Source: Chloroflexota bacterium (GTDB lineage: Bacteria > Chloroflexota > UBA6077 > FW602-bin22 > JACPRP01). From it: a DNA stretch of 49,135 nucleotides. The stretch is taken from positions 1 to 49,135 of the forward strand of contig JAMCWX010000039.1 of the NCBI GenBank assembly GCA_023480885.1, written 5' to 3'. The first letter of the stretch is position 1; the number at the start of each line of letters is the position of its first letter. Under the pieces are notes generated by a model that saw nothing but the letters and a program-made list of their open reading frames with translations, was not told where the DNA came from and did no database searches. Shown piece after piece: positions 1-7,833 of this stretch. The translations under genes were made by a program, and so were the position numbers.

Positions 1-136
1 TACAGACGTGAAACCATCCGCCGGAGATCACGCGTGAGAACGCTAGCTCGTAGGGGGCATGGATGGCGGTCATCACGATGTTGCAATGTTACTACAACCT
101 GTGCTGCTTGTCAAGATGGCAGGGATGTCTTAGGGC

Positions 137-176
137 TGGGTATTCCTTTGTGTGGATGATCTATGTGGGTATTCCT
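137..176. repeat. Pair of 11-bp direct repeats near the left edge
   Basis: The 11-mer TGGGTATTCCT occurs at 137-147 and again at 166-176, 29 bp apart. It lies in the 186 bp left of the flavoprotein stop codon. No gene is visible in 1-186, and the function of the repeats is unknown. They could be paired operator sites for a gene outside the window, or chance. Confidence 0.3.
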
Positions 177-186
177 ATGAATCGGG

Positions 187-1845
187 TCAAAGGCCGCTTA
201 CCGGGCACGTCGAAGTAACTATCTGTTCCCCCTGCCGGGCGCAGGTGACGTGCTTTCTCCACTCGCTGTTGTCGGTTTCGGGATAGTCCACGCGATAGTG
301 CGCGCCACGGCTTTCGCGGCGCGCAAGCGCCGACAACACGATGCACTCGGCTGTGTCGAGTAGCTGGGAAATCGTGCACAGCGTGGCCCTTTCCTTTGGC
401 GCAGCCGCCACGGCTTGTGGCACCTCGCCGCGCAAGCTATCGATCGCGTCTTTGGCTTCTCGCAGGCCCTGGCCATCGCGAACTATCGCCGCCTTCTCCG
501 TCATCGCGGACTGTAACGTTTTCAGCATCTCGCGAATGGGCGTTCCTGTCTTCCTCTGCAACGACGTGGCGATACGCTCGACAGATTCGGCGACCGCTCT
601 CTCCGACGCCTTAGATAGCGCTAGTCGGGGAGCGATGGTCGCTGCCGTGCGTCCGGCCTCGAAGCCCATGACCACCGTCTCCGCCAGCGAATTGCCCTGG
701 AGCCGGTTCGCCCCGTGGGTGCCGCCGACGATCTCGCCGCAGGCTAACAATCCTTCTATAGCCGTCTCACCGCTCGCGCTAGCCTGAACTCCTCCCATAT
801 AATAGTGGTTGGCAGGCGCGATTCGGAGCGGCCTGGCAAGAATGTCTTCTCCTTGCGCAAGAAGGACCTGCGTCATCTTGAAGAAAGCGGACTCGTTATA
901 GAGATTGCTGCCCATCGCCGCGCGGCAGCGAGTCGCGTCCATTAGCACGGTCCCTTCGATGCCTCTACCCTCGTAGACCTCCTTCGCGAAGGCTATGGAC
1001 AAGTGATCGCGCGTGATCATCTCCGGCTCGGGCAGGTTGTGCTTAGCGACGATGTCCTCTCCCAGGGAGTTCCTGAATACCGCGCCGGCTCCGAGGAAGT
1101 GATCATAGCTGATAAGCACCTTCGCCTTACCTGGCTCTGCCAGGATGGTGGGATAAAACTGAACGAACTCCATATCTTGAAGCGCCAGTCCTGCGTCGAG
1201 GGCAACTCCGTGCCCGTCGCCGGGGACTCCAGGTGGGATCCTCGTTCGGCTATATATCAGAGAGGCGCCGCCCGTAGCCAGAACAATGACCTTCGCGGCC
1301 AGGTGAACGATCTTGTCGGCGTCCCAAACGTATCCGATCGCCCCGACCGCCCGGTTATCCCGGACCAGAATCTTGATCAGATTGAAGTTTGGGAGCATCT
1401 TCGCCCCCAGGCGCCGCGCAGTTTCGGCCAGCGGTTTCGACAGGGTCACGCCCACCCTGGGACGGAAAAGCGTCGTTCGCGCGCGCGTATGTCCAGGCGA
1501 TCTGGCCACAAGATAGCGGCCTTCTTCTTTGGCGAAGGCCACCCCGTATTCTTCCAGCGTCGGCAGCCACTGGGGGATCATTTCGATGGTCTTGGCGATC
1601 AGCGGTCTGTCGTTGAGGAATGCTCCTGAGCGGAGGGTATCCTCGAAGTGAATCTCGGGCGAATCGTCCGGGCCTACGGCGGCGTTCATAATCCCGCCCG
1701 ACACCGCCGTCGCGTTGCCTGCGCCAGGAGATGACGCCGAGGCTACCAGCGTGTCGACATTTCCCTGCCTGGCGGCAATGGCGGCGCAAAGGCCGGCAGC
1801 GCCTGAGCCCACTATTAACACGTCGGTCCGGATTTCTTCAGGCAT
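187..1845 (-). CDS. FAD-dependent fumarate reductase/L-aspartate oxidase family flavoprotein
   Basis: A 552-residue flavoprotein of the SdhA/FrdA/NadB superfamily. The N-terminal dinucleotide-binding motif GSGAAG is at about residues 13-18. The family's substrate-domain signatures follow, with YYMGGV near 349 and GANRLQGNSL near 378, and the C-terminal AHYR...W.KH signature is near 515-530. The histidine that carries covalent FAD in membrane SdhA/FrdA is not visible in the equivalent GNATAVSGG segment. This favours a soluble NadB-like or fumarate-reductase-like enzyme with non-covalent FAD. The ATG at 1845 starts directly before the FAD domain. A longer frame would overlap the end of dnaA, so 1845 is preferred. 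The gene lies 10 bp behind dnaA on the same strand and may be cotranscribed with it. No nadA/nadC or SDH iron-sulfur/cytochrome partners are in the window, so substrate (aspartate or fumarate/succinate) cannot be decided. Confidence 0.8.
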   Translation of the reverse strand: MPEEIRTDVLIVGSGAAGLCAAIAARQGNVDTLVASASSPGAGNATAVSGGIMNAAVGPDDSPEIHFEDTLRSGAFLNDRPLIAKTIEMIPQWLPTLEEYGVAFAKEEGRYLVARSPGHTRARTTLFRPRVGVTLSKPLAETARRLGAKMLPNFNLIKILVRDNRAVGAIGYVWDADKIVHLAAKVIVLATGGASLIYSRTRIPPGVPGDGHGVALDAGLALQDMEFVQFYPTILAEPGKAKVLISYDHFLGAGAVFRNSLGEDIVAKHNLPEPEMITRDHLSIAFAKEVYEGRGIEGTVLMDATRCRAAMGSNLYNESAFFKMTQVLLAQGEDILARPLRIAPANHYYMGGVQASASGETAIEGLLACGEIVGGTHGANRLQGNSLAETVVMGFEAGRTAATIAPRLALSKASERAVAESVERIATSLQRKTGTPIREMLKTLQSAMTEKAAIVRDGQGLREAKDAIDSLRGEVPQAVAAAPKERATLCTISQLLDTAECIVLSALARRESRGAHYRVDYPETDNSEWRKHVTCARQGEQIVTSTCPVSGL

Positions 1846-1855
1846 AACGCTCACG

Positions 1856-3304
1856 CTATTCCCTGCCCCTGCTGTAAAGTCTCTCTCTGATGGCCAACAC
1901 ATTCGAGCGCAACTCGTCGTCGGCGTCGATCAGGTTCTGGATCTTCTCGTAGCCGTGGAGGATAGTGCTGTGGTCGCGGCCACCCAGCTCGCGACCGATC
2001 TCCAGGAGGGGAGTGTCCGTCTCTTCACGGATGAGATACATCGCCACTTGGCGCGGCACGACGATCTCCTTGGCGCGCGCTTTGCCCCGCAGTGCACGGG
2101 GATCGACCTGGTAGTATTTAGCCACCGCCTCGATGATCTTCACCGGCGTCAGGTTGCGGCGGGCTCTGTTCGTCACGAGGTCGTTTAGCGCTGCCTGGGC
2201 GACCTCGGGGGTGAGCACGCGGCCATTCAGCTTGGCATAGGCAACTACCCTGTTGAGAGAGCCTTCCAGCTCGCGAATGTTGCGTTGCACCTTGCGGGCG
2301 ATGAACTCCAGCACTTCGCCGGAAACGCTCATCCGCTGCCTTTCGGCTTTGCTGCCCAGGATTGCTATCCGCGTCTCGAAGTCGGGGGGTTGGATGTCGG
2401 CGATCAGCCCCCACTCGAATCGCGAGCGCAGCCTCTCTTCGAGGGTCACGATCGACTTGGGCGGGCGGTCACTGGAAATGACGATCTGCTTGTTCGCGGC
2501 ATAAAGGGCGTTGAAGGTGTGAAAGAACTCCTCCTGGGTGCTCTCCTTGCCGCCGATGAACTGGATATCGTCGATAAGCAGAACGTCGATGTTGCGGTAG
2601 CGATTGCGAAAATCGTCGTTCCGCCGCTCCCTTATCGCGTTAATCATCTCGTTGGTGAACGTCTCTGAAGTGACGTAAAGAACCCGGTGCTTGTCTCGCA
2701 GCACCTGATGGGCGATGGCGTGGAGTAAGTGCGTCTTGCCCAGGCCGACGCCACCGTATATGAAGAACGGATTGTACGTGGCGGCTGGAGATTTTGCCAC
2801 CGCTTCGGCGGCAGCGTGTGCCAGGCGGTTGCCGTTGCCGACGATGAACGCTCCAAAAGTGTATTTGGGGTCTGGCTTCCACCCGTTGACCGAGCCCTTC
2901 TCAGTTGGGGAGTATAGCACCAGTAGCTCAGCCTCAGACGTGCCTGTTGGCTGAGCGGCTTGCTCGGCGGCGGCCTCTTCCTCCACAGGTCTTGCAGGTC
3001 CGGTCGAAGAGGGCGTGGCTGGCGAGACCGCCGCGGGTTTCTTCTTTTCCGCCGGCGGCAAGACCACGACTCTCACCTCGACCTTCTGGCCCATAATGCT
3101 GGCCAAGGTCTTCTTGATGTTGCGCAGCAGACGATTCTCGAGCCATTCTTTTGCAAATGTGCTGGGCGCGGCGATCACGCAGACGCCGTTGGCCGTAGAG
3201 GTCAGTCTGGTGTGCTTCAGCCACGTGTCGTAGTCGTTTTTCGACATCTGCGATTGTAGCTCGCCCAGGGCTGCTTGCCAGATCTGCCTGGCATTCATTG
3301 GCAT
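1856..3304 (-). CDS. dnaA: Chromosomal replication initiator protein DnaA
   Basis: A 482-residue DnaA, the ATP-dependent initiator that binds DnaA boxes and melts the origin. Domain I covers about residues 1-85, followed by a low-complexity Pro/Ala/Glu linker (about 85-140). The AAA+ domain carries Walker A GGVGLGKT at 184-191 and Walker B LLIDDIQF around 242-249. Domain IV holds the DNA-binding helix-turn-helix, with the [10 protein letters not shown] signature near residue 445. ATG codons at 3304 and 3298 are both possible starts. The usual neighbours dnaN, recF, gyrB and rpmH are absent. Instead a flavoprotein follows and a polysaccharide locus runs divergently. The likely promoter (3567-3595) gives a leader of about 255 nt that overlaps a candidate antisense RNA. 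Confidence 0.97.
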   Translation of the reverse strand: MPMNARQIWQAALGELQSQMSKNDYDTWLKHTRLTSTANGVCVIAAPSTFAKEWLENRLLRNIKKTLASIMGQKVEVRVVVLPPAEKKKPAAVSPATPSSTGPARPVEEEAAAEQAAQPTGTSEAELLVLYSPTEKGSVNGWKPDPKYTFGAFIVGNGNRLAHAAAEAVAKSPAATYNPFFIYGGVGLGKTHLLHAIAHQVLRDKHRVLYVTSETFTNEMINAIRERRNDDFRNRYRNIDVLLIDDIQFIGGKESTQEEFFHTFNALYAANKQIVISSDRPPKSIVTLEERLRSRFEWGLIADIQPPDFETRIAILGSKAERQRMSVSGEVLEFIARKVQRNIRELEGSLNRVVAYAKLNGRVLTPEVAQAALNDLVTNRARRNLTPVKIIEAVAKYYQVDPRALRGKARAKEIVVPRQVAMYLIREETDTPLLEIGRELGGRDHSTILHGYEKIQNLIDADDELRSNVLAIRERLYSRGRE

Positions 3305-3353
3305 TGGCTAGAAGCTCCGTCTTCGAGCGCGTCGCGGCTCGGATTATGAAAAC

Positions 3354-3385
3354 CTCTTGACAAGAGACTCGACTTGTGCTAATTT
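3354..3385 (+). promoter_or_regulatory. Consensus promoter of the candidate small RNA, with a palindrome over the -35 box
   Basis: TTGACA at 3357-3362 and TAATTT at 3380-3385 are separated by exactly 17 bp on the plus strand. The -35 box lies inside a perfect 13-bp palindrome, CTCTTG-A-CAAGAG (3354-3366), which could be an operator. No plus-strand protein start is near. Transcription would begin at about 3392 and run into the hairpins and terminator listed next. Confidence 0.55.
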
Positions 3386-3391
3386 GTCCGA

Positions 3392-3513
3392 AAGGACAAA
3401 AACACCCGTGGGCCGGCATTCTCAAGCGCGCGAAATGCCCGCCTTGTAAAAAGGGGTGTTTCCAGAGAAACCCCGAAAAGGAAACGACCACTGGCACTGG
3501 TCGTTTTTCTTTT
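3392..3513 (+). ncRNA. Candidate structured small RNA antisense to the dnaA leader
   Basis: The stretch of about 122 nt has a consensus promoter at its 5' side and a rho-independent terminator at its 3' end, and no protein is visible in it. By eye it folds as follows. P1 pairs 3400-3407 with 3454-3461 (8 bp). P2 pairs 3411-3420 with 3434-3443, with one C.C mismatch. A competing hairpin pairs 3453-3462 with 3467-3474 around a CAGA loop and uses the same bases as the P1 3' arm, so P1 and this hairpin exclude each other. It matches no RNA family I recognise: it lacks the SRP RNA GGAA-loop core and is short for 6S RNA. It lies wholly opposite the predicted dnaA 5' leader. Alternatives are an attenuated leader for the 3714 gene, or a chance arrangement. 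Confidence 0.45.
3482..3513 (+). terminator. Rho-independent terminator
   Basis: A 9-bp perfect stem (3482-3490 with 3498-3506) around a CTGGCAC loop runs into a T-rich tract at 3504-3513 on the plus strand. The minus strand lacks a comparable T tract, so the terminator acts on plus-strand transcription and defines the 3' end of the candidate small RNA. Confidence 0.75.
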
Positions 3514-3566
3514 CCGCCGGACATGTGCCATCTCCGGTTAGCCCTGGCTGGCATGTCCGCGCGCTC

Positions 3567-3595
3567 AATATAGCAAAAACAGAGGCGAGAATCAA
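3567..3595 (-). promoter_or_regulatory. Probable dnaA promoter
   Basis: On the minus strand TTGATT (3590-3595) and TATATT (3567-3572) are separated by exactly 17 bp, pointing at dnaA. The -10 region and spacer end form one arm (3569-3580) of a perfect 12-bp inverted repeat. The other arm (3625-3636) holds the -10 region of the divergent promoter. Confidence 0.65.
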
Positions 3596-3609
3596 GCCTT
3601 CCCCCAGAA

Positions 3610-3638
3610 TTGCAATCACGTGCCGTTTTTGCTATACT
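3610..3638 (+). promoter_or_regulatory. Probable promoter of the polysaccharide locus
   Basis: TTGCAA (3610-3615) and TATACT (3633-3638) are separated by 17 bp on the plus strand. Predicted transcription starts near 3645, about 70 nt before the glycoside hydrolase start. The leader contains a small hairpin (TTCCGAC/GTCGGAA, about 3666-3682). Upstream in-frame codons before 3638 therefore should not be translated. Confidence 0.65.
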
Positions 3639-3713
3639 CGCGCCGCCAAAGGCCGCGTGCGGGCGTTCCGACGAAGTCGGAATCCCGATACCTTTAAGCG
3701 ATGGGTGACGCCG

Positions 3714-5468
3714 TTGAAAAGCAGGTTATTGTCCACGTTTGCCCCTGGAGCCTCCTTCCTGCTTGTTTGGGCTGCGATCATCTTCGCTACCCTGCCAGGT
3801 AGCCTTCCTGTCCCCTTCAGGCCAGCGCTAGACGGCACGCCAAAGGCGTTGCGGAATGTCCCCAATACTGACGTGAATCCATATGGCGCCAACTTCTTTC
3901 TCCAATGGGAGCCTGAGGAATGGAAGGTGGACAGGACGCTCGAAATGGCCAGGGACGCCGGCCTGGGGTGGGTCAAGCAGCATTTCCCCTGGGAGGATAT
4001 CGAACTAAAGAAGGGCACCTTCTGGAACGACCAACTGAACAAGAGCACGTGGGAAAAGTACGATCGCATCGTCGCCCTGGCGCAGAAATACCATCTGAGG
4101 ATCATCGCCCGTCTCGACCGCCCCCCCGATTGGACGCGTAAAGATAACTCCCGTAAGGAGGCGCCGCCGGACAACTTTCAAGACTACGCCGACTTTGTCG
4201 AGGCGGTAGCCAGGCGCTATAAGGGGAAAATTCAATACTATCAGCTCTGGAACGAGCCTAATATTTGGCCCGAGTGGGGCAACAAGCCTATCGACCCCGC
4301 CGCGTACGTCAACCTGTTGCGCGTAGGATACGAGGCCATCAAGCGCGCCGACCCCGACGCCTACGTGCTCAGCGCCCCTCTGGCGCAAACGACCGAGAAC
4401 TCGCCACGCGCAATGGAGGACCTTCGCTACCTGGAGGGGATGTACAAGAGCGGCGCCAAAAACTACTTCGACGTTTTTCTGGCCAATGCTTACGGCTTCA
4501 GCTCGCCGCCGGATGATCCCCCAGATCCAAATGTGCTGAACTTCCAGCGAGTGCTTCTGCTGAGGGACATCATGGTGCGCAACGGCGATGGCGATAAGCC
4601 CGTCTGGTTCAACGAGTTCGGTTGGACGGCGCCCCCCGCTGGTTTTCCTCCCGACAAGCTCATCTGGGGCAGCGTGACTGAACAGCAGCAGGCTGAGTAT
4701 ACCGTGGCGGCCATCGACAAGGCCCGTGCTGAGTGGCCGTGGGCAGGCGTATTCTCCATCTGGTATTTCCGGCAGGATGGCCACATTCCATCGGATCGTG
4801 CCGATTACTATTTCCGCATGGTCGACGTCGGCTTCACGCCCCGGCCGCTCTACCAGGCAGTTAAGGCGAAGGCGACGTCTCAGCTTCGTGCGATGTCGGC
4901 AGGAGACTATCAAGAGACGAATCCAGCCGTTGTCATCAACGGCAACTGGCACTATAAGAGAGACGCGAGGGCAAGTGGCCAGGGATTTCTGGAAAGCTGC
5001 AGTCCGGGCGACGATCTGACGATTACCTTCCGCGGCACGGACCTTTCGCTGCTCTTACGAAAAGGTCCAGACGCGGGATTGCTGTACGCCAGTGTCGATG
5101 GTGGCCTGATCGGAAAACTGCCCAGGGACCCGCAAGGAAGGTCGTACGTCGATCTATACGATTCGACGGAACAGTGGCAGTCGCGTGCCGTCGTCGCCGA
5201 AGGATTGAGCAACGGTGAGCACAAGCTGAGGCTCGTCGTGGGAACCGATCCCCGCCCTGCGGTCAGCGCCAATACTTCGGCTTCTGGCCAATGCGCTGCG
5301 GGCGGCAATCTCGTCGTCTTCGACGGCTTCTCAGTGCGCGACACGCCGGACTGGTCACTGTCAGGCCTTCTCGCCGTCGCCGGCCTGCTCATCGTTGGCA
5401 TTCTGCTATTGAGATGGCGGCGGCGGAGCAATCTGCAGAAGCCTGCCATGCCGCCAGAGAACTCGTAG
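3714..5468 (+). CDS. Membrane-anchored glycoside hydrolase (GH39/GH5-like, clan A type)
   Basis: A 584-residue protein from TTG at 3714, or slightly longer from GTG at 3705. TTG 3714 is preferred because GGGTGA lies 5 nt upstream and it gives a basic N-terminus followed by a hydrophobic signal segment (about residues 8-28). The catalytic (beta/alpha)8 region carries LWNEPN, with likely acid/base Glu181, and VWFNEFGW, with likely nucleophile Glu301. A beta-rich region follows, then a C-terminal transmembrane helix (about 553-572) with an Arg-rich tail. This predicts an enzyme displayed outside the cell and anchored at the C-terminus. It opens the polysaccharide locus and may trim, transfer or degrade the product. 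Substrate cannot be read from the sequence. GH39, GH5 and related families share this layout. Confidence 0.75.
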   Translation: MKSRLLSTFAPGASFLLVWAAIIFATLPGSLPVPFRPALDGTPKALRNVPNTDVNPYGANFFLQWEPEEWKVDRTLEMARDAGLGWVKQHFPWEDIELKKGTFWNDQLNKSTWEKYDRIVALAQKYHLRIIARLDRPPDWTRKDNSRKEAPPDNFQDYADFVEAVARRYKGKIQYYQLWNEPNIWPEWGNKPIDPAAYVNLLRVGYEAIKRADPDAYVLSAPLAQTTENSPRAMEDLRYLEGMYKSGAKNYFDVFLANAYGFSSPPDDPPDPNVLNFQRVLLLRDIMVRNGDGDKPVWFNEFGWTAPPAGFPPDKLIWGSVTEQQQAEYTVAAIDKARAEWPWAGVFSIWYFRQDGHIPSDRADYYFRMVDVGFTPRPLYQAVKAKATSQLRAMSAGDYQETNPAVVINGNWHYKRDARASGQGFLESCSPGDDLTITFRGTDLSLLLRKGPDAGLLYASVDGGLIGKLPRDPQGRSYVDLYDSTEQWQSRAVVAEGLSNGEHKLRLVVGTDPRPAVSANTSASGQCAAGGNLVVFDGFSVRDTPDWSLSGLLAVAGLLIVGILLLRWRRRSNLQKPAMPPENS

Positions 5469-5496
5469 AACTGCGCGTGAAAGGGGTTCTGCGCTG

Positions 5497-6891
5497 ATGA
5501 TCGTCGGTAGGCAGTCCGAGAAGGTCGCCGCCAATAACCGTCTGGAATACCCCATTCTTCTCGGATTGGCTCTGGGGCTCGCCATCTTTTACTTCGCGCC
5601 CCTTGCGCCCGTCGCCGTGGCCGGTTTACTGATCTACGCCTTCTTTGCCTACGTGCGCCTGGACCTGGCCTTGTTGTGGGTGATAGTCGCCGCGCCGTTC
5701 TACCTTCTGCCAAAGCAGTTCGGCAGCCTGCAATTCTCAATGGTCGAGGTCCTCGTCCTCACGTGCCTCGCCGTCTTTGCCCTGCGCTGGATAGTCGGCA
5801 GGGGGGGCACAATGAATTGCGCCCCCGATGTAGGGGCGCGATTCATCGCGCCCAGGAACCGTTTCCCCACCATTCCCATCCTTCTCTTCCTTCTCGCCAG
5901 CATCCTCTCTCTTCTCGCTGCCGAGCGATTGCACGAGGGCTTGCGGGAACTGCGGACCGTCGTGGTCGAGCCCGTCATTTTCTATTTCCTGCTCTCCAAT
6001 GTATTGGATAGACGAAAGGTCTCCCTTCTGGCAGACGTGCTCGTCCTCTCCGGTGTGGCCGTTGCCATTGCCGGCCTGTACCGGTATTTCATAGTCGGCG
6101 ATGTCATCACGGCGGAAGGGGTTTTCCGTATGAGGGCCTATTATGGCTCGCCGAATAATCTCGGCCTTTATCTCGGTCGCGTTATCCCCCTTGCGTTCTG
6201 CCTAGGCTGGTTCGGCTGGCGCGGTTCGAGAAGCCTGCGCGCGTTCTACATCGGCGCGACGCTGCTACTGCTGGGCGCTCTGGCTATCACGTTTTCGGGT
6301 GGCGCCTGGATAGCCGTTGCCCTTTCGCTGCTGCTCGTGTTGGCGTTCAGGAATCGCGCGCTCTTCGGAGTGGCAGCGCTCGGGGTCGCCGGCCTGGCGA
6401 TAGCCCTTCCCCAGTTCGTGAAGCTGGAGAGGATTACTTCGCGCTTCGACCTGGCGCAGGGGACCTCATCGCTCAGGCTGCTGATCTGGCAGGCGGCGGC
6501 CAAAATGATCCAGGACCATCCGCTGCTGGGAGTGGGCCTCGACAACTTCCTGAACCAGTATCCACGCTATATGCTGCCGGAGGCATGGCGCGAGCCGGCC
6601 CTCTCGCATCCGCACAACCTGGTGCTGGATTTCTGGCTCCGAACTGGCCTGCTGGGCCTTGCCGCTGGCGCGTGGCTGCTGGTGGGGTTCTTCACGGCAG
6701 GAGTTCGGGTTTATCGCTCATCGAGCGATGGGCGGACGAGGGCCATAGCCCTCGGGCTGATTGCCAGTATGCTCGACTTCGTGGTTCATGGTATGATAGA
6801 CAACTCGTATTTTGCCGTCGATTTAGCTATAATCTTCTGGGCAAGCCTTGCGACGGTCAGGATCCTCGATAGGACAAAGGAGTTTGAATGA
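5497..6891 (+). CDS. O-antigen ligase/Wzy-like polysaccharide polymerase 1
   Basis: A 464-residue polytopic membrane protein of the O-antigen ligase (Wzy_C) family. These proteins polymerise or transfer lipid-linked glycans on the outer face of the membrane. Hydrophobic segments span most of the length. The family loop with HPLLGVGLDNF and SHPHNLVLDFWLRTGLLG lies at about 345-385, where the His and Arg are the usual functional residues. The ATG follows AAAGGGG. The last four bases overlap the next start (ATGA). Oddly, residues about 101-119 are encoded by a palindromic intergenic-type repeat (5801-5853) inserted in frame into a loop between membrane segments. A second family member lies at 7834. 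Confidence 0.85.
   Translation: MIVGRQSEKVAANNRLEYPILLGLALGLAIFYFAPLAPVAVAGLLIYAFFAYVRLDLALLWVIVAAPFYLLPKQFGSLQFSMVEVLVLTCLAVFALRWIVGRGGTMNCAPDVGARFIAPRNRFPTIPILLFLLASILSLLAAERLHEGLRELRTVVVEPVIFYFLLSNVLDRRKVSLLADVLVLSGVAVAIAGLYRYFIVGDVITAEGVFRMRAYYGSPNNLGLYLGRVIPLAFCLGWFGWRGSRSLRAFYIGATLLLLGALAITFSGGAWIAVALSLLLVLAFRNRALFGVAALGVAGLAIALPQFVKLERITSRFDLAQGTSSLRLLIWQAAAKMIQDHPLLGVGLDNFLNQYPRYMLPEAWREPALSHPHNLVLDFWLRTGLLGLAAGAWLLVGFFTAGVRVYRSSSDGRTRAIALGLIASMLDFVVHGMIDNSYFAVDLAIIFWASLATVRILDRTKEFE
5801..5853. repeat. Palindromic repeat inserted in frame in a coding region
   Basis: There are two adjacent inverted repeats. One is GGGGGC(A)CAAT-GA-ATTG(C)GCCCCC (about 5803-5826), and the other is GGGCGCGAT-TC-ATCGCGCCC (5834-5853). 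The same two-hairpin layout, with nearly the same sequence, occurs in intergenic DNA at 47945-48011. That identifies a dispersed repeat family. Here it contributes about 18 residues to the O-antigen ligase-like protein without shifting the frame. Confidence 0.8.
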
Positions 6892-7829
6892 AGGCTTTAG
6901 TAACAGGCGGGGCAGGGTTCATCGGCTCGCACCTCTGCGCTGCCTTGCTACGGGAAGGTCACAGCGTCGTCTGTGTCGATAATCTCATCACCGGCAACAA
7001 AGGAAACGTCGCCTCACTGATCGACCATCCTGGTTTCGAGTTTATCCTTCACGACGTTACCCAGCCATTAGATGTGAGCGCTGACCTTATCTTTCACTTA
7101 GCCAGCCCCGCCAGTCCTCCAGGCTATCTTCTCTATCCCGACAAAACCGCGCTGGCGAACAGCCTCGGCACCTACCTGCTGCTGGATTTGGCGAAGCGGC
7201 ATGGGGCGAAATTCCTGTTGGCCTCTACTTCCGAGGCTTACGGCGATCCCCTGGAGCATCCACAGCGCGAGGACTACTGGGGCAACGTCAATCCGATTGG
7301 CATCCGCAGTTGTTACGACGAGAGCAAGCGCTTCGGCGAAGCGCTGACGATGGTGTACGTGAGGCAGCACGATCTGGACGCGCGCATTATCAGGATTTTC
7401 AATACCTACGGACCGCACTCGGACCCTGACGATGGCCGACTGGTGCCTAATTTCGTGACCCAGGCGCTCAAGGGAGAGCCCTTAACGGTCTACGGGTCGG
7501 GACAGCAGACGCGGAGCCTTTGTTACGTCTCAGACCTGGTCGAGGGAATTTTGCGAGCAATGCTCTTCGATGGCACGAAGGGCGACGTTTTCAATCTGGG
7601 CATGCCCGACGAGCGCACTGTCCTCGAGTTTGCTCAGATGATCAAATCGTTGGCGGGCTCAAGTTCGCCCATAGTGTTCACTCCTTACTTGAGCGAAGAT
7701 GATCCGAATCGACGCTGTCCAAACATCGATAAAGCGAAAGACAAACTGAGATGGACGCCCAATGTAAAGCTCGAAGACGGCTTAACGGCCACCATCGAGT
7801 GGTTCAGGACTAAGCTGTCCATTTCTTAG
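6888..7829 (+). CDS. NAD-dependent epimerase/dehydratase, UDP-glucuronate decarboxylase-like
   Basis: A 313-residue extended short-chain dehydrogenase. The NAD motif GGAGFIG is at 7-13, the STSE motif at 113-116, and the catalytic Tyr143 and Lys147 sit in CYDESK. The stretch around YGDPLEHPQ and YWGNVNPIG (119-138) is characteristic of UDP-glucuronate decarboxylase (UXS), which makes UDP-xylose in the cytoplasm. It overlaps the preceding gene by 4 bp (ATGA), so the two are translationally coupled. A related dTDP-glucose or UDP-sugar 4-epimerase activity cannot be excluded, but the motif favours UXS. It would supply an activated pentose to the neighbouring glycosyltransferases. Confidence 0.82.
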   Translation: MKALVTGGAGFIGSHLCAALLREGHSVVCVDNLITGNKGNVASLIDHPGFEFILHDVTQPLDVSADLIFHLASPASPPGYLLYPDKTALANSLGTYLLLDLAKRHGAKFLLASTSEAYGDPLEHPQREDYWGNVNPIGIRSCYDESKRFGEALTMVYVRQHDLDARIIRIFNTYGPHSDPDDGRLVPNFVTQALKGEPLTVYGSGQQTRSLCYVSDLVEGILRAMLFDGTKGDVFNLGMPDERTVLEFAQMIKSLAGSSSPIVFTPYLSEDDPNRRCPNIDKAKDKLRWTPNVKLEDGLTATIEWFRTKLSIS

Positions 7830-7833
7830 ACTT

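Noticed and set aside
3376..3402. Hammerhead-ribozyme-like string (GTCC-GAAA-GGAC hairpin with flanking CTAAT and CAAAAAC)
   Set aside because: The invariant CUGAUGA and GAAAC core positions are changed at several sites and no stem I or III closes around it. The hairpin also overlaps the -10 box.
3392..3513. SRP RNA, 6S RNA or a known riboswitch
   Set aside because: The SRP GGAA tetraloop core and asymmetric loop sequence are missing, the length does not suit 6S RNA, and no recognised aptamer core is seen. It is left as an unassigned candidate RNA.
3305..3713. Replication origin next to dnaA
   Set aside because: No cluster of TTATCCACA-type boxes or AT-rich unwinding element was found. Isolated 9-mers with two mismatches (for example near 3725) are not convincing.
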